Of a stretch of DNA of 64,000 nucleotides, positions 39,386-47,068 are shown piece after piece (position 1 is the first letter of the stretch; the number at the start of each line of letters is the position of its first letter). Source of the stretch: an uncultured Bacteroidota bacterium (lineage in GTDB: Bacteria; Bacteroidota; Bacteroidia; Flavobacteriales; Flavobacteriaceae); the NCBI GenBank assembly GCA_902626585.1, contig CACOGA010000002.1, positions 62,001 to 126,000 on the forward strand. The letters are read 5' to 3'. The position numbers were made by a program, and so were the translations under genes. The notes below the pieces were generated by a model, which saw only the letters and a list, made by a program, of their open reading frames with translations, was not told the DNA's origin and did not search any database.

Positions 39386-40209
39386 CTAAATTTAGTTAGT
39401 AAAATGTTAGATTTTAAAATGGCAGAGTCAATTCCCTGTATTTCATCACCCTCAATTAATTCAACATTTCTTACATATTTATAAATTAGCTCATATAATT
39501 TAGATTCTAAGCTTATAAATCCGTAACAAATAGTGTGAACTTTATCAGGGCTCAGTTTCAACTCTGATATGCAAAATAGCAGGAAATACAAAATATCCTC
39601 ATTTGACACGTAATCAAAAGAGTTGTAAAAAATCAACTTTTTATTCTGAAAAAATAAAATATCAATAAATCCATCATTAATATTAAGAATAATCTTATCA
39701 TTAAACCCGTCTGCTAAATCTTTTGAAAACTTTTCGATAATTAAAGAACTATAGTGATAAAAATCAAATGCTTTGAATTTTTCAAAAATAAAATTATTTA
39801 TATCCGTATTTGGAATGTAAATATTATTTATTTCATTATTTAATATATCATCGTTGGCGGCAATATCATTAACCTTGATTGTTGTGTTAAATTTTAAATA
39901 ATTTAACAGGTTTTTATCATCAAAAAGGGCAGAAGGTACCAATGTTGAGGTTTTATTGTAATAGATTAGTTTAACCTCTTTGGGTAGATCATTATTAGAA
40001 ATTGACTTTAAGTATTTTTTTATCGTCTTGAGAACAAAATTTTCTTTTTTCTTATATAAAAAGTTAATTTTATTTAATTCCGATAATTCTTCGTTAACAA
40101 ATAAACAAAAGGTTATCCAGTTTTCATTTATGTGGATTACCAATAACTTGTTATTTGAATGTGAATCTATTTTAGTTGTCTTTTGAATAGTTTTTAGGCC
40201 AATTTCCAT
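39382..40209 (-). CDS. DUF3822 family protein
   Basis: A protein of about 275 residues. I recognise it as DUF3822 mainly from its place directly before rsmD in Bacteroidetes and from the pattern of an ASKHA-like protein: an N-terminal KLLVIHINENWITFCLF strand pair, a central FYHYSSLIIEKFS, and a second NINDGFIDILFF block near residue 205. Function unknown. The ORF track starts at 40236; ATG 40209 shortens the overlap with the upstream gene to 38 bases, and no later ATG is suitable. No signal peptide or membrane segment is seen. Confidence 0.65.
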   Translation of the reverse strand: MEIGLKTIQKTTKIDSHSNNKLLVIHINENWITFCLFVNEELSELNKINFLYKKKENFVLKTIKKYLKSISNNDLPKEVKLIYYNKTSTLVPSALFDDKNLLNYLKFNTTIKVNDIAANDDILNNEINNIYIPNTDINNFIFEKFKAFDFYHYSSLIIEKFSKDLADGFNDKIILNINDGFIDILFFQNKKLIFYNSFDYVSNEDILYFLLFCISELKLSPDKVHTICYGFISLESKLYELIYKYVRNVELIEGDEIQGIDSAILKSNILLTKFR

Positions 40210-40906
40210 TTGTATTGACCTCGTCCATAGAACCAATTTTCAGCGATGAACCATTTACACCGTCGACGGATTGAACTTGATTTTCTTTTAAAACAAGGTT
40301 AAGAGATTGATCATAGAGAATAATTCTTTTCTTAACAAGAGCTTCAAAAACAGGAATATCAATACCGTTTTGATTTAAAAATCCAGCTTTTAATTCAAAT
40401 TTTGTATCATCTTCTTTAGAATAAGGCACATACATCATTGACTGGTACCTGTTATCAAAACCGAACAAGGAGTCTTTGACGGAAATAAATCCTAGTGTAT
40501 CAACGATAACTATATCCTTATAAGTCTTTACACCACCATATCTTTTTGTCATTTCTCTGTCAAGTACACTAGAATCTCTTCTCTGAGTTATTGTAAATGA
40601 ATCAACTTCAACAAATTTTACTAAGCTATCCCAATTATTTTGAAAAAAACCTTTAACTGTTCTATGAGCAAGTTGAGTATCTCTGATATCTTTAAGGTTT
40701 TTAATTACTACTTGGTATCTGGAGTTTTTAACTTCATCGAACTTAATTTCATCGTAAATAGATTTAAAAAGAAGTGAGGCAAATACTAATATTATCAGCC
40801 ATAAACTTGCCAATACATAGGGCTTGTGTTTTTCTTGCATACTTGTTTTTATATAGTATACAATTCCAATAGCAATAAATGGGGATAAGAAAAGTAAAAA
40901 CTTCAT
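40172..40906 (-). CDS. unknown membrane-anchored protein
   Basis: A 244-residue protein not recognised as a named family. Residues 1-18 and about 30-49 are hydrophobic helices separated by a short KTSMQEKHKPY loop. The rest is hydrophilic, with a basic helical stretch (YQVVIKNLKDIRDTQLAHRTVKGFF) and a beta-rich C-terminal part. The hairpin at the N-terminus suggests anchoring in the inner membrane. It is the first gene of a minus-strand unit with DUF3822 and rsmD, and overlaps DUF3822. Similar genes occur in this position in other flavobacteria, as I remember. Confidence 0.6.
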   Translation of the reverse strand: MKFLLFLSPFIAIGIVYYIKTSMQEKHKPYVLASLWLIILVFASLLFKSIYDEIKFDEVKNSRYQVVIKNLKDIRDTQLAHRTVKGFFQNNWDSLVKFVEVDSFTITQRRDSSVLDREMTKRYGGVKTYKDIVIVDTLGFISVKDSLFGFDNRYQSMMYVPYSKEDDTKFELKAGFLNQNGIDIPVFEALVKKRIILYDQSLNLVLKENQVQSVDGVNGSSLKIGSMDEVNTNGNWPKNYSKDN

Positions 40907-40989
40907 AATGATTAATTGTTAATTTCTGAGATAAACAAAACTACAATTTTTTTTTATTTGTAAAAATCTATGGCAACAAAAAACATTTA

Positions 40990-40997
40990 TATATTTG
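40990..40997 (+). promoter_or_regulatory. candidate -7 promoter element for the RecD-like helicase operon
   Basis: TATATTTG exactly matches TAnnTTTG, 22 bases upstream of the ATG. A TTTG at 40957-40960 lies 29 bases further upstream, longer than the usual spacing. Confidence 0.45.
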
Positions 40998-41019
40998 ACA
41001 ATCAAATTTAATTCAAAAT

Positions 41020-42426
41020 ATGAAGGAAAATCTTTCAATCATTATAAAAAAAAACCTTCAGAATCAATTAAATAAAAATCAACTACTTGCATTGGATAAA
41101 ATTATTTCTTTCATTGAAAATAAAACAAATGACGAAATTTTTACTTTAAAGGGATATGCCGGTACAGGAAAGACTTACATCATCTCAAATATTGTCAAAA
41201 ATTTGTGGAAAGCAAAAAAGAGCGTTTTACTATTAGCCCCAACCGGAAGATCTGCTAAAGTTTTATCCTCTTATTGTAAAAAGGAAGCATACACAATACA
41301 TAAAGAAATATTTTACACAAAAAACAACTTTTCAGGGAGACTTGAATTCACACTTAAAGTTAATAAACACAAGAATACGCTTTTTATCGTTGATGAAGCT
41401 TCAATGATTGGCACAGAAAGAGGGGATGGAATTGGTTTATTTTCACAATCACTGTTAGATAACATAATTAAGTATGTTTACTCTGGATTTAAATGTAAAT
41501 TGTTATTGATCGGCGATGTAGCTCAATTACCACCGGTAAAATCAAATATCTCATATGCTTTAGAAAGCGATTATTTAGAAAAAGAATACGAAAAGTCTAT
41601 ATGCTCCTCAGAACTTACTGACGTAATTAGGCAAGAAAAAGAGTCAGGAATCTTATCATTTGCAACATCTATTAGAAATAAAATTGAAAATAAATTTTTT
41701 GAGGATATAAATTTTAATTCGGACAGGTTTAATGATATTATTAAGGTTGAAGATGGAGAGCATCTTATGAATTTAATCCAGGATTCGTATGATTTCTATG
41801 GAATAGAGGAAACTGCGATTATAGTAAGATCTAACAAAAGAGCAAATTTATTCAATAAATCAATTCGAGAAAAAATATTAAATAATGAAAATTCTATAAC
41901 AGTTGGAGATTTATTAATGGTTATAAAGAATAATTATTTTTGGCTAAATAATAAAAGAGACATTGGATTTATTGCTAATGGGGATATAATCAAAATCGAA
42001 GAAATTTATGGTATCAAAGAAATTTATGGATTTAGATTTGCCGAAGTAAAAATATCAATGGTAGATTACCCAAAAATTCTTCCCTTTGAAACAGTTTTAA
42101 TACTTGATTCGTTATTTATTAATACACCTTCCTTAGACTTTAATCATATGAATCAATTATATCAAGAAATATTAAAGGATTATATGAGTATCAAAACAAA
42201 ATACAAAAGGTACCTTGCGGTAAAAAATAATAAGTTTTTCAATGCTCTTCAAGTTAAATTTGCTTATTCATTTACATGTCACAAGTCGCAAGGCGGTCAG
42301 TGGAGCTCTATTTTTCTAGAATATCCCTTTTTGCCAAATGGAATGGACGAAGATTTTTTCAGATGGTTATATACTGCTATAACAAGAGCAAAGAATAAAT
42401 TGCATCTAATTGGTTTTAATCAATAA
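41020..42426 (+). CDS. RecD-like superfamily 1 DNA helicase/ATPase
   Basis: A 468-residue AAA-30/RecD-type protein. The ATPase motif I is LKGYAGTGKTYII (about 43-55), followed by motif Ia LLAPTGRSAKVL, motif II LFIVDEASMIG, motif III LLIGDVAQLPPV, and C-terminal motifs including FTCHKSQGGQWSSIFLEYP and LYTAITRAKNKLHLIG (UvrD-C2-like). The order fits a 5'-3' helicase of the RecD2/Pif1-like branch, but there are no RecB or RecC genes nearby. Exact role in repair is unknown. It probably leads an operon with kdsB and an acyltransferase. Confidence 0.85.
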   Translation: MKENLSIIIKKNLQNQLNKNQLLALDKIISFIENKTNDEIFTLKGYAGTGKTYIISNIVKNLWKAKKSVLLLAPTGRSAKVLSSYCKKEAYTIHKEIFYTKNNFSGRLEFTLKVNKHKNTLFIVDEASMIGTERGDGIGLFSQSLLDNIIKYVYSGFKCKLLLIGDVAQLPPVKSNISYALESDYLEKEYEKSICSSELTDVIRQEKESGILSFATSIRNKIENKFFEDINFNSDRFNDIIKVEDGEHLMNLIQDSYDFYGIEETAIIVRSNKRANLFNKSIREKILNNENSITVGDLLMVIKNNYFWLNNKRDIGFIANGDIIKIEEIYGIKEIYGFRFAEVKISMVDYPKILPFETVLILDSLFINTPSLDFNHMNQLYQEILKDYMSIKTKYKRYLAVKNNKFFNALQVKFAYSFTCHKSQGGQWSSIFLEYPFLPNGMDEDFFRWLYTAITRAKNKLHLIGFNQ

Positions 42427-42443
42427 TATTAATCTATTAATGT

Positions 42444-42451
42444 TAATTTTG
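42444..42451 (+). promoter_or_regulatory. candidate -7 promoter element just before kdsB
   Basis: TAATTTTG, an exact TAnnTTTG match, lies four bases before the kdsB ATG in the 29-base gap after the helicase gene. The geometry is the same as at aroQ and would give a leaderless transcript. Confidence 0.35.
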
Positions 42452-42455
42452 TGAA

Positions 42456-43196
42456 ATGAAGATTATTGCCGTAATACCTGCAAGGTTAAATTCAACCCGA
42501 TTACCAAAAAAACTATTAAGGGATTTACATGGAAAAACATTAATCCGAAGAACTTATGAGGCTTCTTTGGACTCAAAACTTTTTGATGATGTTTTAGTTG
42601 TAACTAATAGCAATGAAATTGTAAATGAATTAAAGAGTCATCAAATCAATTATTTGTTCGACAGTAATGAATATGAATCAGGAACCGATAGGGTAGCAGC
42701 AATAGCATCAGAAATTAATGCTGATGTAATCATCAACATTCAAGGTGATGAGCCTTTTATTAATGCTAACACTATACAATCTATTATAAATTTATTCAGT
42801 TCAGACAAAGAAAGTGAAATTGGGGTAGTTTCTGTAATGACCCCAATTATTAATGATGAAGAGTTAGAAAACCCTAATAATGTAAAGGTTTTTACAGATT
42901 CAACTAATAATGCCATTTATTTCTCAAGATACCCGATTCCATTCAAAGGGAATATAAACACTTCCAAAGCTTATAAACATGTTGGTATTTATGCTTTTAG
43001 AAAACAATTTCTGATGAAATTTGCAGAATTGGAAGTAGGAGATATGGAATCATCTGAAAAAATTGAAGCACTTAGATTAATCGAAAATAATATCAAAATT
43101 AAGATGATTAAATCTGATGAAATATTCATCGGAATAGATACTGAGGAAGATATTCAAAAAGCAATAAAATTTTTTAGTGAAAAGAGCAATTTATAA
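42456..43196 (+). CDS. kdsB: 3-deoxy-manno-octulosonate cytidylyltransferase
   Basis: A 246-residue enzyme that activates Kdo with CTP for lipopolysaccharide. Seen are IAVIPARLNSTRLPKKLLRDLHGK at the N-terminus, NSNEIVNE and YESGTDRVAAIASEI, the metal site VIINIQGDEPFI, and the YKHVGIYAFRKQFLMKF and EKIEALRLIENN blocks. Complete and of normal length. Its presence indicates a Gram-negative outer membrane with Kdo. The last 20 bases overlap the acyltransferase gene, which uses a GTG start. Confidence 0.95.
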   Translation: MKIIAVIPARLNSTRLPKKLLRDLHGKTLIRRTYEASLDSKLFDDVLVVTNSNEIVNELKSHQINYLFDSNEYESGTDRVAAIASEINADVIINIQGDEPFINANTIQSIINLFSSDKESEIGVVSVMTPIINDEELENPNNVKVFTDSTNNAIYFSRYPIPFKGNINTSKAYKHVGIYAFRKQFLMKFAELEVGDMESSEKIEALRLIENNIKIKMIKSDEIFIGIDTEEDIQKAIKFFSEKSNL

Positions 43197-43743
43197 ATTT
43201 ATTTTAAGGCATCTTTTGGGTTGGAGCATAGAAGGGGATGATTTGCTGTCAATAATTTCCATCAAGAAGTCAGTGATTATTTCTGCTCCACACACACACT
43301 GGTTAGATTTTTATTTAGGAATTTTAATAAGGGGAGCGCTCGGATTCAAATCAAACTATCTGGCAAAAAAAGAGCTCTTTGTGTTTCCTTTTAATATTTT
43401 TTTAAAATGGACTGGTGGTATTCCGGTTAACAGATCATCTAATAATGATTTGGTTAAACAAATTGCTGAAATTTTTAAAAAGAAAAAAGAATTTAGAATA
43501 TCATTGGCGCCCGAGGGAACAAGAAAAAGAGTTGAAAAATTTAAATCTGGCTTTTATTACATTGCCAAGGAGGCAGAAGTCCCTGTAATTATGTTTACCA
43601 TGGATTACTCAAACAAAAAAACATTAATATCAAAACCTTTTTATCCTACTGATAATAAAAAATCAGATTTTGAATACATAGAAAGCTATTTCGATGGTGT
43701 CTTAGGTAAAGTAGCTGAATATAGTTTTTTTAAAAAAAACTAA
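43177..43743 (+). CDS. 1-acyl-sn-glycerol-3-phosphate acyltransferase-like protein
   Basis: A 188-residue member of the PlsC/LPLAT superfamily. The catalytic HX4D motif appears as PHTHWLDFY near residue 37-45 and the substrate motif as LAPEGTRKR near 109-117; GGIPVNRSS near 77 is another conserved block. It probably transfers an acyl chain to a lipid. The short length (usual PlsC ~240) is typical of a compact Bacteroidetes group. The start is GTG at 43177, inside kdsB. It overlaps convergent yebC by four bases (CTAA). Confidence 0.85.
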   Translation: MKRAIYKFILRHLLGWSIEGDDLLSIISIKKSVIISAPHTHWLDFYLGILIRGALGFKSNYLAKKELFVFPFNIFLKWTGGIPVNRSSNNDLVKQIAEIFKKKKEFRISLAPEGTRKRVEKFKSGFYYIAKEAEVPVIMFTMDYSNKKTLISKPFYPTDNKKSDFEYIESYFDGVLGKVAEYSFFKKN

Positions 43744-44450
43744 TTTTTCATATTATGAAAAACATTCTGGACATCATCATCATTTTCTATTTTTTCTAAT
43801 AACTTTTCATTTTCTAACCTATCCGATTCACTGATATCTTTATGATTATTTGGAATTCTGTCAAAACCTGATGAGATTATTTCAATTTTCATAGATTCCA
43901 GCTTTTTTTGAATTTCACCAAAACTGTCAAATGGCCCATAAATCAATATACTTTCATCTTCTTCAAAAACTTCCTCCACCCCATAGTCAATTAAGTCAAA
44001 TTCAAGATTTTCAATATCAATATTTGTTTTATTTATTTTAAAATTACAAGTGTGATCAAACAAAAATATAACAGATCCTGATGTACCCAAACTTCCATTG
44101 TACTTGTTAAAATAACTTCTAATATTAGCGACTGTTCTGGTATTATTATCTGTTGCTGTTTCTACCAATATAGCAACCCCAGAAGGTCCATAACCTTCGA
44201 ATAAAATCTCTTTGAAATCTCCTACCGATTTATCAGATGCTCTTTTGATAGCCCTTTCTATATTATCCTTAGGCATATTTACAGACTTAGCGTTTTGAAT
44301 AACGGCCCTAAGTTTTGAGTTAGAATCAGGATCTGGTCCACCTTCTTTAACAGCAATTACTATATCTTTACCAATTCTGGTAAAAGCTTTGCTCATTGCT
44401 GACCATCTTTTCATTTTTCTAGCTTTTCTAAACTCAAATGCTCTTCCCAT
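43740..44450 (-). CDS. YebC/PmpR family transcriptional or translational regulator
   Basis: A 236-residue YebC-type protein. The N-terminus MGRAFEFRKARKMKRWSAMSKAFTRIGKDI and the segments NMPKDNIERAIKRASDK and EGYGPSGVAILVETATDNNTRTVANIRSYF are diagnostic. This family was named as DNA-binding regulators; recent work on members also supports a role in relieving ribosome stalling, so the function here is open. It lies four bases downstream of gcvT on the same strand and overlaps the convergent acyltransferase gene at the stop codon. Confidence 0.92.
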   Translation of the reverse strand: MGRAFEFRKARKMKRWSAMSKAFTRIGKDIVIAVKEGGPDPDSNSKLRAVIQNAKSVNMPKDNIERAIKRASDKSVGDFKEILFEGYGPSGVAILVETATDNNTRTVANIRSYFNKYNGSLGTSGSVIFLFDHTCNFKINKTNIDIENLEFDLIDYGVEEVFEEDESILIYGPFDSFGEIQKKLESMKIEIISSGFDRIPNNHKDISESDRLENEKLLEKIENDDDVQNVFHNMKN

Positions 44451-44454
44451 CAGC

Positions 44455-45516
44455 TTATTTAAAAGGGGGTTTTACTATAACAGCTTTTTTAATATTTTTT
44501 CTTATCTGAATAAAAATTTCAGAATCAATGGCCGAATTATCAACATTAACATAACCCAGTCCAATACCAATATTCAATGAGGGAGACATTGTTCCAGACG
44601 TAACCCTGCCAATCATATCATTTTTTTTATTTAAAATATGGTAATCTTTTCTCGGAATACCTTTTTCTAACATCTTAAATCCGATTAACTTTTTATCTAC
44701 ACCATCCTCTTTTTGTTTTTTAAATAACTCAGATGATGTAAACTTTTTATTAGTCTTTGTTATCCAAGACAGACCAGCTTCAATCGGAGATGTACTATCA
44801 TCAATATCATTTCCGTATAAACAAAAGCCCATTTCTAGTCTTAATGTATCTCTAGCGGCTAATCCAATGGGTTTAATATTATATTTTTTTCCATTGTTAA
44901 ATATTTTTAACCATAAATCTTTGGCAATTTCGTTCTTACAATAAATTTCAAATCCACCACAACCAGTGTAACCAGTATTAGAAATTATTATTCCGTCTAC
45001 ATATTCAAAATGATAATATTTAATTTCCTTTAAATCAATTTCAAATAAAGGGTTTAAAACCTCAATAGATTTCGGCCCTTGAATTGCAATTAGTGAAAAA
45101 CTATCGGAAACATTAATCATTTGAGCTTTAAATTCATTTTTTTTATTTAAAAAAGTCCAGTCTTTTTCAATATTAGATGCGTTTACAACTAGCATATATC
45201 TATTGTCTTCAAATTTGTATAATATTAAATCGTCGATTATACCACCACTTTCATTAGGAATACAATTGTATTGGGCTTGGCCTTTTTTAAGGGTGGATAT
45301 ATCATTACTTAAAACGCTTTGAAGAAATAATTCAGCTTCGTCCCCATGAACATAGAATTCACCCATGTGTGAAACATCAAAAACACCAACATTACTTTTT
45401 ACAGTGTTGTGTTCTATATTTACCCCTTCATACTGAACAGGCATTAAATATCCTGCAAAATCAATCATTTTTGCATTTAGTTCTTTATGATACTCATGAA
45501 GTGCTGTTTTCTTCAT
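44455..45516 (-). CDS. gcvT: glycine cleavage system aminomethyltransferase (T protein)
   Basis: A 353-residue folate-binding protein that takes the aminomethyl group from the lipoylated H protein to tetrahydrofolate. Visible features: HKELNAKMIDFAGYLMPVQYEGVNIEH at the N-terminus, VGVFDVSHMGEFYVHG, the GIIDDLILYKF segment, NTGYTGCGGFEIYC and GLAARDTLRLEMGFCLYGND, and a C-terminal VTSGTMSPSLNIGIGLGYV. Complete. No gcvH or gcvP is in the window, so the system is dispersed, as is usual in flavobacteria. It forms a two-gene unit with yebC. Confidence 0.95.
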   Translation of the reverse strand: MKKTALHEYHKELNAKMIDFAGYLMPVQYEGVNIEHNTVKSNVGVFDVSHMGEFYVHGDEAELFLQSVLSNDISTLKKGQAQYNCIPNESGGIIDDLILYKFEDNRYMLVVNASNIEKDWTFLNKKNEFKAQMINVSDSFSLIAIQGPKSIEVLNPLFEIDLKEIKYYHFEYVDGIIISNTGYTGCGGFEIYCKNEIAKDLWLKIFNNGKKYNIKPIGLAARDTLRLEMGFCLYGNDIDDSTSPIEAGLSWITKTNKKFTSSELFKKQKEDGVDKKLIGFKMLEKGIPRKDYHILNKKNDMIGRVTSGTMSPSLNIGIGLGYVNVDNSAIDSEIFIQIRKNIKKAVIVKPPFK

Positions 45517-45571
45517 ATTAAAATTTTTTGTGAAATCAAATTTAATTAATTTTAGGTCAAAATTATTTCAA

Positions 45572-47068
45572 ATGGGTTCTTTCATTATAAAAGATAATAA
45601 CATTTCTTTTGAGGATGTATTTACAATCATCAATAAAAATCTAAAAATTTCATTGAACGATGATATTGTTGAAAAAGTAACTATATCCAGAAACACCTTT
45701 GATGAAAAAATTAAAAATTCTGATCAAAAATTTTATGGAATAAATACTGGTTTTGGAGATCTTCATAACGTGAAAATAAAAGATGATCAATTAGGTTTAT
45801 TGCAAGAAAATTTAATAAAATCACATGCCTGCGGTGTTGGAAATAGTGTAGATTCAAAAATTGTAAAATTAATGTTGCTACTAAAGATTATTTCTTTGAC
45901 AAAAGGATATAGTGGCATTAAAATTCAAACAGTTAACAGGCTTTTGTTTTTTTACAATAATGATATTTTACCTGTTGTATACAAATATGGTTCTCTTGGG
46001 GCTTCAGGTGATCTCGCGCCACTTTCTCATTTGTCATTACCATTAATTGGTCTTGGAGAAGTAGAATTTCAAGGGACCACACATGATGCAAAAACTATTC
46101 TTGAAAAATTCAGTATTGCTCCATTATCTCTTGGCTCGAAAGAGGGGCTTGCTCTTATTAACGGAACTCAATATATGCTGGCCTCACTTATTGATTCTGT
46201 CATAAACTCTCTAAACATATGCAAGCATTCAAATTTGATTGCCAGTATTTCATTAGATGCATATAAATGTAATTTATCACCTTTTGATCCTTTAATTTCA
46301 AAAATAAGACCTTATGATGGTCAAAAAAATGTCTCTCTAAAAATTTTAAAAAATTTGGAAGGTGGAGTGCTTCATGAACTAAAAAAAGAAAATGTGCAAG
46401 ATCCATACTCATTCAGATGTATTCCACAGGTTCATGGGGCGACTCAAGACACAATAAAATACTGCATAAATATTATATCCACTGAAATTAATTCAGTAAC
46501 TGATAATCCGTTAATATTCACTAAAGAAGATAAAATAATTTCAGGTGGTAATTTTCATGGACAACCATTGGCTTATGCAATTGATTTTCTTAAAATAGCA
46601 ATTTCTGAAATTGGTAATATCTCTGAAAGAAGGGTTTTTAATTTATTTTCAGGCAAAAGGGATTTACCACCTTTTTTATCATCAAATCCAGGACTAAATT
46701 CAGGATTAATGATACTTCAATACACTTCCGCAAGTTTAGTTAGCGCCAACAAACAGCTTGCATCACCATCTAGCATTGATTCAATAACGTCATCCAACGG
46801 CCAAGAGGATCACGTTAGTATGGGGGCAAATGGTGCAAATCAATTGAGAGAAATAATAGATAATTTATATGATATTTTAGCTATTGAAACAATTTCTGCT
46901 ACCCAAGCAAAGGAATTTAATGACCATAAATCATCCAAAATCATAAATAACTTTATTTCAACTGTAAGAAATATCACTCCAGTAATCACTAAAGACCGTG
47001 TCCTGCATAAAGACATTGAAAAAATTTCGATTTATTTAAGGAAAATTAGAGAAGATTTATTTCTTTGA
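45572..47068 (+). CDS. hutH: histidine ammonia-lyase
   Basis: An aromatic amino acid ammonia-lyase of about 498 residues. It contains FYGINTGFGDLHNVKI, NLIKSHACGVGNSV, and the MIO-forming triad Ala-Ser-Gly within YGSLGASGDLAPLSH. The histidine-type SHACG and NGQEDHVSMGANGANQL motifs favour HutH over tyrosine or phenylalanine lyases. It would turn histidine into urocanate. The ORF track starts at GTG 45530; ATG 45572 (MGSFIIKDNN) gives about 54 residues before the tyrosine motif, as in known HutH. No other hut genes are nearby. Its end overlaps clpC by 12 bases. Confidence 0.88.
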   Translation: MGSFIIKDNNISFEDVFTIINKNLKISLNDDIVEKVTISRNTFDEKIKNSDQKFYGINTGFGDLHNVKIKDDQLGLLQENLIKSHACGVGNSVDSKIVKLMLLLKIISLTKGYSGIKIQTVNRLLFFYNNDILPVVYKYGSLGASGDLAPLSHLSLPLIGLGEVEFQGTTHDAKTILEKFSIAPLSLGSKEGLALINGTQYMLASLIDSVINSLNICKHSNLIASISLDAYKCNLSPFDPLISKIRPYDGQKNVSLKILKNLEGGVLHELKKENVQDPYSFRCIPQVHGATQDTIKYCINIISTEINSVTDNPLIFTKEDKIISGGNFHGQPLAYAIDFLKIAISEIGNISERRVFNLFSGKRDLPPFLSSNPGLNSGLMILQYTSASLVSANKQLASPSSIDSITSSNGQEDHVSMGANGANQLREIIDNLYDILAIETISATQAKEFNDHKSSKIINNFISTVRNITPVITKDRVLHKDIEKISIYLRKIREDLFL

